This document shows, piece by piece, positions 48,923 through 61,700 of a stretch of DNA of 64,000 nt. The notes under the pieces are model-generated. The model searched no databases. It saw only the letters and a program-made list of their open reading frames with translations, and was not told the DNA's origin. The stretch spans positions 1-64,000 of the forward strand of contig JANBPU010000074.1 in the NCBI GenBank assembly GCA_027575805.1, given 5' to 3'. Position 1 is the first letter of the stretch. Each line of letters opens with the position of its first letter. Both the position numbers and the translations under genes were made by a program. Source of the DNA: Mycoemilia scoparia. Lineage: Eukaryota; Kickxellomycota; Kickxellomycetes; Kickxellales; Kickxellaceae.

Positions 48923-51271
48923 CTAAGTATAGCCCACATTGTCAGAAAGTTGGTGGAGATGGTTTTCGTCAATTTCAAATTTCTCGTCTGCCAAAAACGA
49001 TTCAGACAGAGCAAAGCACAATGTAGATTCCGAAATAACCGACCCATGGGCTGAAGCTGTGGATCCTGGCGATGACAGTTTGCGGTGGTCTGAAAATGCC
49101 ATGCTTTTGTAGCTGCTGCTGCTGCCAGACTTTGTAGTTTTACAACAACTGCTTGCATTGCTATCTCTGCTGCTCAAAGCAGATCGGATGGAATCAGAAC
49201 GATGGTTATGGTCGCCGTGGTCATCGTTTATGGATTTTTGGAGAATATCCTTTAGCGTTGCTTCCCTTTGGGTCGAAATTGTGGAGGAGGTACTGTTGCT
49301 GTTAACAAGCGAAATTGGATGGTTTCTAGTGGCATCGTCATCAGCCAATTCTTTTGACGCTAATGATGGCTCTACTGCTGCTGTTTTTGTTGTTTCTGGA
49401 GATTGTCGCTTTTTAGGTTTGGTCTCGGATTTATTTTTGCTGGCAACATTCATCACAACATCACGTGTTTTTAATCTATCCAAATCCAAAGCGCTACGAT
49501 CGACTAACCGAGCAACCATTACTGGTCTTCCCTCAGCTTCAGGCAACAACAGGGTAACATCGCAGAGTTCATACACATTCTCCGAATTATTATCATCATT
49601 GCAATTTTCTTTGGACATATGTTTTGCTGCTGTAGCCACTATCCTATCATTTATACGCATCCTCGGCTTAATTCTCCGTGGCCTCGAGTCTCTCAAACAA
49701 TTAGCCAAAGCACCACACACCAGTCCAATATCATCCTTATGCACAAGCCCCAAGATACTACGATCAACCCACTCAAGCTCGCTCCAACCCAAAAAGTTTC
49801 GAGGAAACGCACTATCCAGAGTTCCATAGTTTGTAAGTTGTATAATCGAAAAGGCCTGGGACGACACGGCCTTGTCAAGTAAATCAACCATCACAGATAT
49901 GGTTTCGGGATGCCCAGGATCTGGGGCTGCAGGCGAGGCAGTCAGATATTCACAATGTGGATACCCATCAGACTCAACTGACAAATACCCGTACTCCAAA
50001 GTCATTCGTGACATTATAAGGCATCTCATTGTATCGGTCATGTCCCGCAGATACCAAATTTGGTTAAATATACCACCGCCATCATCAGCATCACTATTAT
50101 TACTGCAGCACGTCGAATCGGATGCCTCCAATTTTGGCTCACCACTAAAATGCACACACATCTGGATCCACCGCACTGACATATCCTCTTTTCGCCGCAC
50201 CACCATAAAATGAAGCGGTGGTTGTATAGCATCCTCCCTATCATAATCCCAAGGCCGAGTCGAATAATCATCAGTATTGCTACTGCTACTATTGCAATCA
50301 TTTTGTGGCGATTCCTTATTGACATCATCATTATTGTTTATCAGGGCTGATGCTGATATACGCTGGGGGTCAATATCAACCTGGTCAATAAATTCAAGCC
50401 AGTGGCTTAACGGATATCCGTGCGCTACACCATCATGCACAGTAACCACACGCCCGTAAACATCATAATCTTCAGCAAAGCCTCGCAGCACATCGACTGC
50501 ATCTGGATCAGCAAAAGTAATGACATTGTCAAACAAGACCTCTGCGCTCAATGCAGCAGTGCCAGCAGCATCAGTAGTACTGTTGTGACGCATACTTTCA
50601 TTTTGTGCAGCAGCCGATGGCATGTGCCGCCTATCATTTTCTTGGTTTTTACCCGCTTCTGCTTCTGCTGTAATAGCTATTGTCTTGCTGGGTTCTGCTT
50701 TGGTGATAATCATACCAAAGCAACTCATCGAGCACAGGCCATCGCTATCGCTATGCCCGGTTTCCCTTTTTATCTTGTTGTCTTTATCAGTTCCAAAAAT
50801 GTCGATTCCACAACTCAAGCGGCAGTTCTGGCTACTGTTTTGTAACCTTCCAAGTTTTTGGACATTTTGTTTATTTTCTTTTGGCGGATCACAACAACCA
50901 CTGTGATAATAGCTATCTCGACGACTAATCTTGTTGGTAGTTGAAGGCTAAAATAAAATACAGATATAGAATACAAAAAAACATGTTAGAAATAGCTCAA
51001 TACGATTATTATTAAACGTCTTTAAACTGACAGCGAATAATGTACATGCTACGTGCTATGTATATGCTATGTGCTTGATATAATATATGAATGATATGAC
51101 GTGCATACATGCTCACATATAATAGACGCATATAATCAAACAGTAGTAGTAGTAGTGACGCATATAATCAAATAGTAGGAGTAATAGAGCGTGATACATA
51201 TATGCTAAAAACAAAGTCTAAATTTAATTAGAAATACTTTGCCAAATTCGCATTAGACTTACCTCAACCAT
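48923..51271 (-). CDS. PAS-like domain protein 2 with a 9-base first coding exon
   Basis: Exon 1 is 51271-51263 (ATGGTTGAG, residues MVE) and exon 2 is 50947-48923; the intron is 315 bp (GTAAGT ... TTATTTTAG). Total 677 residues, beginning MVEPSTTNKISRRDS. The exon 2 frame has no ATG upstream of residue 76, and the exon 1 donor GAG|GTAAGT is near consensus, so this start is well supported. The core (about 355-430) reads FSIIQLTNYGTLDSAFP ... DRSILGLVHKDDIGLVC, the same PAS-type pattern as in the gene at 37236, followed by VMVARLVDR-like strand sequence. The middle has a Cys-bearing Ser/Asp-rich insert; the C-terminus (about 500-677) is Ser/Lys-rich and disordered. A sensor or scaffold role is inferred; no output domain is visible. 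Confidence 0.65.
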
Positions 51272-52315
51272 TTCTTTTACAAATGAGTTTATATATGTGG
51301 GTGTAAAGAAGTGTGGCTATAGAGCGACACATATAGCGGGGAAGAGAAAGAAAGAAGGAAGGGAAGAAGTAGAAGCCCAAACAGAAGAGCAATGGTGATG
51401 GAGAAGAAGAAAGGATGTTATAATTTTATTAGCTAGCCTCTAGCGTTGTATAATTGCTGTTATTGAAGACAGACAACTAACTATGTGATTCTTCTTGGCT
51501 TGGACTCACAAAACTATGAGTGTGAGTATGTGTTGGTGGCGAGAAATAAATAAAAATCAAAGCTACACCGCCACTCTATACACATACACAGATAAAAAGT
51601 GGTTATTATAGAGCTTATAAAAGATGATGAGGGAACAGGTAGTGGGTGGTGTGGCTATTTGACTATAGTGTTAAAAAACGCTTGATTTTGATCTTTTTCA
51701 ACGTTTAGGTGGTTTATAAGAAACAGAGTGAATAGAAGCAAAGAGGACTGGTAGTATGTACTGGACTTAGCATTAGCCGTATATACACAGCAATGCTTCT
51801 CCCTATATGAGCAAGGAGGAGAGATAAAGAATAATATTGAGGTATGTAGGAGACGAGGTGGCACAGACTACTACCAATACTACTACTAATACAAAGGCAA
51901 TGATGATAAATCGGAGGAAAGAAAAACAATAAAGAGACAGAGAGAGGCAGAAATAGAGTCAAAAACGTGAGTCAGAAATAGAAAATGCTAATGTATCGAG
52001 ACAGGCAGTAATATATAGATAATGTTGGCCCAAAAATATAATATAAAGGAAAAGAAGAAAAGAAGATAGGAAGTAATGGTCGGTGGTGGACTTGACCACA
52101 AAATATAAAGCAACGATTCAAGCCCAGATCTCTTGTTGTTCGCTCCACTCAGGTTGCTAGTAGCATTTTGTTTAGTAAAAGGAAGGCCAGGGCGGGTGGG
52201 TAATCGGATCTCATCCAATAGTAGCCAAAAACTCTATACATGAGCACAAACAAAGCACTGGGCTACATACACTCTCATAAACACAGACACCATCCTGTTT
52301 GGTAGTTATAGTATA

Positions 52316-52402
52316 TGGATCATAATTTTTGAAGGGTGAATATTTATAGGGGCAATCAGAGCCAAATGAGTGACTCTATAGCCCTTCAAAAATAATAGCT
52401 CA
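52316..52402. mobile_element. Family A MITE A10
   Basis: TGGATCATAATTTTTGAAGG ... CCCTTCAAAAATAATAGCTCA with TA on both sides. The interior GGGGCAATCAGAGCCAAATG, AGTGACTCTATAG is the reverse of A6 and the inner A5 copy. Confidence 0.8.
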
Positions 52403-52403
52403 T

Positions 52404-52796
52404 ATGCTCCTAATGTTCAATGATCACTTCTTGGCTCTTCTCTTTCAAGCCATCAGCAATAATAACAGCCCACTAGCAGTGATAATAAATGTGCCTGCTT
52501 CTAGACATTTGACTGGATACAAATGGTTATGGAATGATGCAAGTCTGGGGCGTGCCAGAATGTCGATCTTTTTACTCTCTCTCTCTCCCCCTAGAATCAC
52601 ATCTTGGGTAACAACAGTATCTAATAATGCCCATTACAGCTTTTCAATCAATTGGAAAAATCTTGACCCATACCACCTCCTCATTCTGTTCCTTGAATGG
52701 GCAAATCACATCTTCGCAACTGATCCAACTGATATCCCAATGATTATGGGGTTTATGTTTGTTCTCTTACTCTCCTCTTGGAGTTTTGATATATAA
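52404..52796 (+). CDS. Doubtful ORF, 130 residues
   Basis: An ATG-started frame that begins in the right flank of A10. It has a hydrophobic start (FLALLFQAIS), a Trp-containing middle (TGYKWLWNDA; NWKNLDPYHLLILFLEWAN) and a hydrophobic end (MIMGFMFVLLLSSWSFDI). No family is recognised. A frame of this length is expected about once by chance in AT-rich non-coding DNA of this amount. The (CT)n run 52580-52594 lies inside it. Confidence 0.2.
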   Translation: MLLMFNDHFLALLFQAISNNNSPLAVIINVPASRHLTGYKWLWNDASLGRARMSIFLLSLSPPRITSWVTTVSNNAHYSFSINWKNLDPYHLLILFLEWANHIFATDPTDIPMIMGFMFVLLLSSWSFDI

Positions 52797-52892
52797 AAGG
52801 CCCTGTGGTCTTTACATGGAGCAGCCGCTGCAACCTGTTTATTATAATTAAGTATCATATACACGACGACGATGTGTTCTCATTTGTGTATA

Positions 52893-53029
52893 TGGGAAGA
52901 TTTCACTGTTGATCGAATCTATGTTAAGCAGAAGCGAGTCCTCAGATTTTGAACCACCAACCTTCAGCCAATCCATATCCAATCACTCCTGGGGGCCCAT
53001 TTTGCCTAAGGCCCTGTGAACTTTGGTCA
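52893..53029. mobile_element. Family C element C7
   Basis: TGGGAAGATTTCACTGTTGA, TCGAATCTATG, CTCAGATTTTG, CCAATCACTCCTGGGGGCCC, GCCCTGTGAACTTTGGTCA; TA on both sides (52891-52892; 53030-53031). The best copy for defining the family C ends. Confidence 0.8.
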
Positions 53030-53498
53030 TATTGCATGGTGGGAGACATGGAACCAAAGAAATGTTTCTTGAATTCATCACTAAATATGCCGATATGGGC
53101 AGTGACGAAAGCGCTGCTACAGCGAGAATAATTGATTGTTACATTGCAAAACCACATCCGAAAATTGTGAAATAAGGAACCGCTGAGTACTTATCAATCG
53201 ATCAATCTATCGCATCTATCAGAAGAATATGTGCTGTTTTAACAAATTCCCAGTACAACAAAACTCTCAAGACCCTGTGTCGATACATCATCAAACCCGG
53301 GCTGTCCATTGTAGGTTTAAAGCCACACAGATCACCATATCTCCGTCATCATCATCATCATTTTCATTACGATATTTTACATCCCAACCCTAAAAATCCA
53401 CACCGATCCCACACTAAGCAATCACATTTAAATTTGTATAAAACATATATTCCATAATCATCATCACCGCAAACTAAGCTAAATCCCACCCTCTCCAA

Positions 53499-54281
53499 CT
53501 ACGAAGAAATAATAATAATCCAGCCAATAGAAATATAAAACAAAAATATCGGATACACGGCCAGCAGCCTTCTATTCATCAAATGCGACCCGGCCAAAAA
53601 CCCAATCGACGCATAAATAGACCAAGCAGTGGCCACAACCACCACAACAACCGTGACCAAAATATTATGAACCAACAGGGCAACCAGCGAGCTAACTACC
53701 AGTGGAAACACACAGTACCCCAGAGTACATACGCTTTGGAAAAACGACACATTGCCTCCTAACAATTTGCAATTCAACGTCACGATCGACGATCCAAAAC
53801 ATATAATGACAAAGATCCCTGTAAATACCGTCGAGGCCTGTTTTTCCGGTGCTAGCGAGCTCATTATTATGGCCAGCGACAAGCACATCAGCATTGGCCC
53901 CCATAGGTCCCACTCCCGAAGCGCGTTTTCTCGGCCCTTCGGAACCAGGACTTGGATCGTTTTATGCCATACTTTTTTGAAGTCTCGTAATATTGTCGTG
54001 GTTATTGATTCGTCCAGGGTGTTTTCGTGGTAACCTCCTGGTAAGGATCCGCTCGAAACTACACCTACTCCTCCGCTACGGTTAGCTGCAGTGGCGCTAG
54101 AGGAAGTTGTTGAGGGTTGGCCGATTCTTCCTGATAGGTTGGCCGTATTTTCTTGTTGATGGTTAGCAGATGTATTATTGTTGGTACTGCTGTTTTTGTA
54201 AGCCGATGATGGCTCATATTCTGGCAATTCCTCGAACTGGACTTCATTCTCCTCATAGCCATTTGGATTGTCCGTTGTCAT
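53499..54281 (-). CDS. Yip1-domain Golgi membrane protein, YIPF6-like
   Basis: Encodes 260 residues. A disordered Asn/Ser/Gly N-terminus (1-105) contains the typical N-terminal hydrophilic region of Yip proteins. The Yip1 domain covers about 110-258: LREWDLWGPMLMCLSLAI, KLLGGNVSFFQSVCTLGYCV, followed by five transmembrane helices and a short end on the outer side. These words match the YIPF6 branch, which cycles between ER and Golgi and binds Rab-type GTPases with partner Yip proteins. Length is typical. Start is the only good ATG; single exon. Confidence 0.9.
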   Translation of the reverse strand: MTTDNPNGYEENEVQFEELPEYEPSSAYKNSSTNNNTSANHQQENTANLSGRIGQPSTTSSSATAANRSGGVGVVSSGSLPGGYHENTLDESITTTILRDFKKVWHKTIQVLVPKGRENALREWDLWGPMLMCLSLAIIMSSLAPEKQASTVFTGIFVIICFGSSIVTLNCKLLGGNVSFFQSVCTLGYCVFPLVVSSLVALLVHNILVTVVVVVVATAWSIYASIGFLAGSHLMNRRLLAVYPIFLFYISIGWIIIISS

Positions 54282-54863
54282 TTCCTAATGTGCCTATTTT
54301 AGTTGATCTATATCTATATCTATCTCTCTATCCGGATATCTACTTGGATATATCGGGGCTTTTCGAATTGAATTTGTTTCCAAAGGTGATAGTATTTAAA
54401 TGTATCTGTTCTGAGGCACTCTATTTGTGTACTAAATGAGCAAGATGTGAATTGTGATGAAAGTCAAAAATAGAATTATAATAATGTATGTAGGAGAATT
54501 TGTTTATGCAGAATAGTAAAAGTGAAGGAGAGAGAGAGAGAACACAGGGCTGTGTAAGCACATACACGTATGTCTCAAGGTATACTGTGAAACCCACTAC
54601 TGGCCCTCCACTCTCCTCTCTATGCTAGTAGCTGTTTTGGCTCATATCCAGTGGTTGGTTGGTTGGTTGGTTCGTTGACTGAATGACCACAAGCTAAAAC
54701 ACTTTGAATCCACCATCTCGTTGATTGTTTGATTAGCAGTGCCATGATTAAATCTACACGACTATTCATCATAATCATCACGCAATTCCTTGACATTTTT
54801 AAAGCATATTTAAAATTCAAGACCTTTTTTAGCATTTAAAAATTATAATTCAAAGCTATCAAA

Positions 54864-55009
54864 TGGGAAGGTGTCGCTAGTGATTGAATCTATGGTAGTA
54901 GGCAGAGATGTGCTCTCATCAGACTTTGGCCCAATCACCAGCCATTTCATATGCAACTACTACTCCTGAGGACCCACCCTTTTTGCCCAAAGCCTTGTGA
55001 AATCTGACC
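54864..55009. mobile_element. Family C element C8
   Basis: TGGGAAGGTGTCGCTAGTGA, TTGAATCTATGGTAGTAGGC, TCAGACTTTGGCCCAATCAC, GAGGACCCACCCTTTTTGCC, AAAGCCTTGTGAAATCTGACC. The target flank is imprecise. Confidence 0.75.
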
Positions 55010-55216
55010 TAATAGTCAGACTATAAAAAATATCTAGAGCATAAATCTTGTAATATCTTAGTAATCAGCCCAATGGTTGATATGGTTTACATTTTCATGT
55101 CTCATTTGATTTACTCATCATCACCCATGCATACATACGAACGTAAGAATTTTAACCAATTTTGATTTTGGCATGTATCGAAGCTCAACAATAAATCTAC
55201 GCAATGAACCTTGATA

Positions 55217-55318
55217 TGGGTAATAATTTTTGAAGGGTGAATGTTTACTAGTAAAACTGGACATCCATTTGGCTATGATTGCCCCCATACATATTCATCC
55301 TTCAAAGATTATTGACCA
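55217..55318. mobile_element. Family A MITE A11
   Basis: TGGGTAATAATTTTTGAAGG ... CCTTCAAAGATTATTGACCA, TA on both sides. The interior is nearly the same as A1 (CTAGTAAAACTGGACATCCA, TTGGCTATGATTGCCCC), so these two are the most recently related copies in the window. Confidence 0.8.
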
Positions 55319-55704
55319 TATGTACATTTATGTTATATGATTGAAATGCATTTCGATTCAAAATCAAAATCCTCCACCATCTCTAGTTCACTTGTTCTTA
55401 ATCAATAAATGGAAACATGGCTTTATGTCGAGATTTTCCATGGTCAGAAAACATCCATTTTTAAATTGATTCTTGGTCAATTCAAATGCAAATATTTACC
55501 GCCACAACAATTATCAATTTGGATTGTAAATAGAGTATATATATATATATATATACATACACGTCTTGCTATTAACATTGTTTTTTCCATAAAAAATCCT
55601 TCTTTTTATCTCTAGTCCCTGTATTATTATTATTATTATTATTTTTAAACAACTTGGTAACAAGAATTCCCAAGTCAAAATAAATAAAATAGAAAAAAGA
55701 AAGA

Positions 55705-58700
55705 ATGTTTGAATTTATTAGCGATTTTCTATATACCTACCGATACACAATGTAAGCCAGGGCATAGCAAACACCAATAATCACAACAAAAACAACAACA
55801 ACACACTAATAATTCACTAACGAAATCACTCAAACCAATTCTTTTCATTTATATATAGACTTCAATTGTGCAGTTGGGCTATATTATTCATAAATGCTAG
55901 ATTCTTATTATACTGTATTTATGAGCCCGATTATAAAATAAGAGAAGGCAGTATTGACCAAACATTGAACAGTGAGTATGATTTATTGCTTTCAGCTACT
56001 TCACGTCCATCATCTTTGATATCAAGGTCCACAAATGGCCAGTCGCTTCCTACTACTAGCGCTACTTCCAGAGCTCAGCAGACCGACGAAACTCAGTCTT
56101 TGCTTTCGAATAGCAGCGCTACTCGTTCAAATGCCTCAGGAAATGAGGCTTATGGAAGTATAAGTCCATTTACAAGCGCAACACTGTCCTCAGCATTCCC
56201 ACCGCACCAAGCTTCTGGCCCTAATATCAGTACTGCTAATGACATTGTTGTTAGCAGCAGAAGAGCAGGGAGTGAGGAATCTATGAAGCTTGAATCAGAT
56301 GAGACCATTTTTTTCTTTCCTCAAGAAAAATCAAAAAAGACTACAACCGTCATATTCAACATTTTGATTTCGATCCAGCTTGTGGCTTTGGCTGGTACTG
56401 GCTTTTATAATTACTGGTTGACTGGAGCTTTGACTTCATTTTATGATGATGGTAACAACAGCCCAGTCAATAGTAGTAGTAGTAGTAGTGACATTTACAA
56501 TGACAATGAGATTAAGAGAGCACTTGGTCGCGTACTTTTACACATGTGGATTTGTTATGTAAGCACAAGCACCCTCGAAATTCACAAAACTTATCCATAA
56601 ACACAAGCCTGTCTATATACTATCAATTTCACATAACTAATAGGCAAACATATTTTCTATATTTTTGACCTTGTGTTATTTATAGGTCGTATTGTTGGTT
56701 GGATTCCTTCAATTCTTGTACAGATACAGACACCGCAAAATCTCATTCACAGATTATCGAGGAATAATTCTTATTTCGATCTCATTCATCTGCATTATCA
56801 ACCAAATCGTGGTATTCAGCGTTGTTAGTATGTTCAAGGATTGGTGTAGCACATCCCTTAACCCAAAATGTAACATGTACAGCCAGTACAGCAATACTCT
56901 CCATTCTCATCAATCTCTTTCACTCCAAAAGCCTATCGCATTCACAGCCATCTTGGTTCTCTTGTGTTGGACATATCCACGTACCCACCACTCACTAAGT
57001 TTCAACAACTTTAAAGGAAAATCTCCCGTGTTCTTATCGTCCTCGTTCCTTACTCTGTTTACATTCACTTTTGCTTGGAAATTTGTCCTCCAAACCATCA
57101 TGTCAGGCAAAGTCGTCCTTAAAAACATCCCGAGGTTACATCCCTGGTTAACCGCAAACCATATCCGCAAAAGAAACGACAGCTATAAATTGGATTTGTC
57201 AAACTGGCTGTGGTTTTCTATTTCGCTTTGGAAAGCTCACTGGGTTGCCATTGCGGTGTTTGTATTGATTAGTGTGATCAGTGGGGCTGTTGCAGTGGTT
57301 CCTACTTATATCACACAACTGATCATAAAAGAGCTGGAAAAATTCTATTACCAGCGCTACACTGTCGCTACAGCAACAACTGGAGATACCAAAGGAGAAG
57401 TATATTCGTATGGCCGTCTAATCTGGCTGGTTCAGCTTTCTTTGGTAATAAACTTTGGTATTCACTTTTTGGACATGTATACTGAAGTTTTGGGTGCATA
57501 TATCCGACAATATATACAATCTTACCAAGTCATGAAAGTTGCCGAAGCAACATTAACAAGAAAAGAACGAACCATAGCTAAGCCCAAATCTCAAGATTCC
57601 GCATCCTCCGCTAATGACGAGGACGATGAAAAGGATGAAAAAAATACCAGCAGTACCGACCGCGCAATTGGAATTCTAAATTCCGACACTGGCTACGTTA
57701 TGGTATTTCTAAGATACATGATCTCCCTGGTCGTTCGTCCAATAAAACTAATAACGACCTTCATAATTCTTTACAAAACCATAGGCCCAGTATCTTACCT
57801 AGCCTTGGTCATGCCCCTCTTCAACATATTTGTCATGAAAAGGCTTTACGAGCCAGTCAAAGCGCTCTACCGCAAACTCTACAATATCCGTGACAAAAGA
57901 ATGGCGAAAATCCAAGAAATGCTAAACTCAATCCAAGTCATCAAACTTTTCGTACTAACAAACACGATCACCACAAAAATCGACGAAATCCTGCAAAAAG
58001 AACAGCTACAAGAATTTAAGAGCATATTCATCATGGTCAAGCTAAACGGGATTTTGAGCTTTTATTCGGCGTTTGTCAGTTTTGTGGTCTGGGCTTGCTA
58101 TTTGTTTATTGTCGGGGGTGAATTCAAAGCATCGACTGCATTTATTGCCATGTCACTTATGGAAACTATTAGCAGAATTATTAACGGCTTTTCTAGCACA
58201 GTTATGAACTATATTCAACATAAAGTGCATATCGAAAGAGTCCAGATGTTTTTGAAAGAAACTGAAGAAATTAGCGGAAAGGAGTTTTATTTTTCCGAAA
58301 ATGACATGGAGGTTCCTCACTCTGTTTACAACAGCCGAGGTGGTGTTGGTAGCCGGAGATCAAAAGGATTATTCAGAAACAAAAACACATCATCATCAAT
58401 TCATACACAAAAGGCAAAAGAACCAACTACCTTCTTTAACGTATTTCTGGATGATCAGGAATTTTCAATTTCACATCCAATTGATTTTACATACAAACTA
58501 TACAGTGACCAAATATCTTCATCTTCTTCATCTTCATCCACTTTAGAAATCAACTCCCAACATCACCAAAATATACAAAATGAATTTGCTCAAGACTCAA
58601 ACTCGGAATCATTACTCCTAACTCCACCCTCAAATCTCTCACCTACCACCAACCAACCAGAATTGATGATGGCAGACCGTTTCCCACTAGCCACCAAAAA

Positions 58701-61700
58701 AGGAACAATGTATTATAAACCTCAACTCACCCAATTCTCTCACACTTTCCCCGCCCAGAAACTATCTCTAATCATCGGCAACAATGGTAGTGGAAAAACT
58801 ACATTACTAAAAGCACTGATGGGCGAACTATTTGGCATCTATTCAGGGCGTTTAGTCAACCAGCTTTATGACCTAAACATGGCCTCCTCTACTACCACTG
58901 CCAGTCGCAATAATCATATTCCAAGTCATGGTAGTAGACGCGGTGATAGTGGTAGTGGTTTGTTTAGACATTCAGGCAACTTTGTTTCAGCTTTAACACA
59001 CAACCTCCACAGCCCACCACCATCTCAAGCTACAATAAGCCAAGGAATCCCCCCCACCGCCTCCAGACTAACAATCGCATACGTTCCCCAAATATCCTGG
59101 TTAAGCGACTCAACCATTCGCGAAAACATCATAATGGACCAGCCGTTTGACTCAACCCGCTACTGGGACATTCTAGAGGCCTGCCAACTCCTCCCCGACC
59201 TTCTCGAGCTTGCCAATCACGATTATTCGGTAATCGGACAACGCGGAATTATGTTATCAGGGGGCCAAAAGCAGCGAGTCTCCCTGGCTCGGGCTCTTTA
59301 TAACTTCAGCTCCAAAGTCCTGTTGATTGATGACTGTTTATCTGCCGTTGATGTCAAGACTGCAAAACATCTGGTCGAGTTTGCGTTAAACCCAGATGTT
59401 TGGTTCAATAGGGGTCGGACCATTTTGTTGGTCACCCACCATGTGGCCATTTGTATGGGCATTGCTAGTCATGTGGTTAAATTGGTTGATGGAAAAGTTA
59501 AGGCCAGTGGGAGTATTGAACAACTTGTTGAGATGGGTGAGATTGAAAATAACACGGGTAGTTCTTGTTCGCCTGTAAACAGTGATGGAAGTAATTGTGA
59601 CGATGAAAGTGGACTAGAAACATTAACACTGAATGATGATGATTATGATGAGGAGGAACAGGGTCCCAAGAGTAATGATAGTGGAAATGAGTCAGATACA
59701 ACCATTGTATCTTCTCGGAGTCCTAAAGGAAAGGGAAGGGCCAAGTCTAACGAAGACAAAGAAGATGAAGATCAGCCAAATACAGCAATAGAAGATGTAT
59801 CAAAAGTTCTTTTAAGAGACGGTCAGACGATCAGAGAATACTTGGAATCAGCTTTACCTCCTACTTCCTCCTCCTCCTCCTCCTCCTCCTCCTCCTCCTC
59901 ATCCAAAGATCCCACCACTGACAAAAACAAAAACGAGGATGAAGAATTTACATACCAAGAACAAGGAATAACATACAAAGTCGAAGAAATAAAAAAAGAC
60001 AAAATCAATTACAGTCTATACTGGATTCTCTACAAATATATGGGCGGATTCCCAATTTGGTTACTGATCTTTATTTCGACAATTTCAATGAATGCTTTAG
60101 AGTTTGCGTCTGACTATTGGACCGTATACTGGGTAAACTCAAGTGACTCCTCCGCTTCCACCACACCTTCCCAAGAACCAGAAGATGGTTGGAAACAACA
60201 ACTCGGATACCTTTCAGTCTACTCAGCCATCAACATATTCTACGTCATAGTATACCTAATAGACCTCTACTTCAGTTGGTCTCAAAGTCTTTACGGTTAC
60301 CGAAGACTACACAAAGACATGCTCCAAAAGATCGTCCACGCAGTTTCTTCATTTTTTGACAACACGCCTGTCGGCGATGTATACTCTCGATTCAATACTG
60401 ATATGGACGTTATGGACTCAAATACCATCAGAACCATCCTAGAGCTAATATCCAGTTCAGTAAAGATTTGCGTGATCGTTTTTGTTTTGGCAATTTCTTA
60501 TCCGAGACTAATCGCCATTGCAGTATACGTCTGCATCACCTACACAGTTGTCACGGTATTGTATTTCCCAATCCAACGACAATATGACCGGATACGGAGG
60601 GCTCATTCTTCGCCACTGACTTCGTTGTACAGCGAAGTTGCCAACGGCTCTTTGGTCCTTCGCACTTTCGGATACGACAGCTACTATATGACTAAGATCA
60701 TGACCTGCCTTGACAAGAACGCCCAGATTGGCCAGTATAGTGATGCGGTGTTCATGGTCCGCCGCAACATTTATGTATTTACATCTAATGTCGCAGAGGC
60801 CGCGTGTTTCCTTACATTTATGTTTGGAATGTCGGCTGCAACATCTTTGAGAAATGTGTTCAACTTATCTGGTGTTATTAATGGCGCCATTACTGGAAGT
60901 TCAATCAACACTCAATTTTCTGACGGTAGTAACATCGATGAGTTTGCTACTTCTAATTATTATATCCTTACCACCACTACCTTGGCAACAATAGCCACCA
61001 CAAGCCCAGCCATGGCCGCCCTCACGCTAAGTTACATCAAAAGAATCGAATACACAATCAGATCAATTCTTACAAAATATTCAGAAATTCAGTCAAAAGC
61101 AATCTCGTTAGAACGCATAGAAAAGTATTTGCGAGTTAAGCAAGAGCCTGCTTACCAGATCCCTGAAGCTGATGATCAAGTATTACTTCAACGTGGATGG
61201 CCAAGTCAAGGTAAAATCGAATTCAAGAATGTTAGTGCTCAATACACTAAAGAGCATTTTGAAGACGACAATACCCAAGACTCATCCAATGACAGTGCCC
61301 AGGAAAACTTGGAAGCCGGCACCACGACAGAACCACCACCAAAGATGGTGATTAAAAACCTTTCGCTCACAATCCAACCTGGAATAAAGGTTGGTATAGT
61401 AGGTCGTACGGGCGCAGGAAAATCAACCCTATCGAAGCTCTTGATCAGACTCATAGATCCCTGCGAAGGAGCAATTCTAATTGACGGTATTGATATCACA
61501 ACTTGCGGTTTGGCCAAACTCAGAAGTGGAATTGCAATGATCACTCAGGACTCTGATTTCTTTGCTGGCACATTGAGGGAAAATTTGGACCCAGAAGGTA
61601 CTCATGATGACGAAAAGCTGATTGGGTATTGTAAAAAGTTGGGGTTGGATCAATTGTTTAGGGCCAGTATTGAACAAGAACTTGAATATGATGAACACTC

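Larger units (their letters stand above)
51272..53498. other. Intergenic region with MITEs
   Basis: About 2.2 kb holding the promoter of PAS-like gene 2 (GA-rich, 51340-51420), element A10, a doubtful ORF (52404-52796), element C7 and a CAT-rich run near 53340-53370. A TAGTAGTAG run also occurs in the PAS gene's intron (51141-51155). Confidence 0.55.
54282..55704. other. Intergenic divergent promoter region with two MITEs
   Basis: About 1.4 kb between the Yip1-type gene (minus) and the ABC transporter (plus). Contains an ATCTATAT repeat near 54308-54335, a TTGG repeat near 54655-54670, elements C8 and A11, (TA)n at 55537-55552 and (ATT)n near 55622-55643. Confidence 0.55.
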
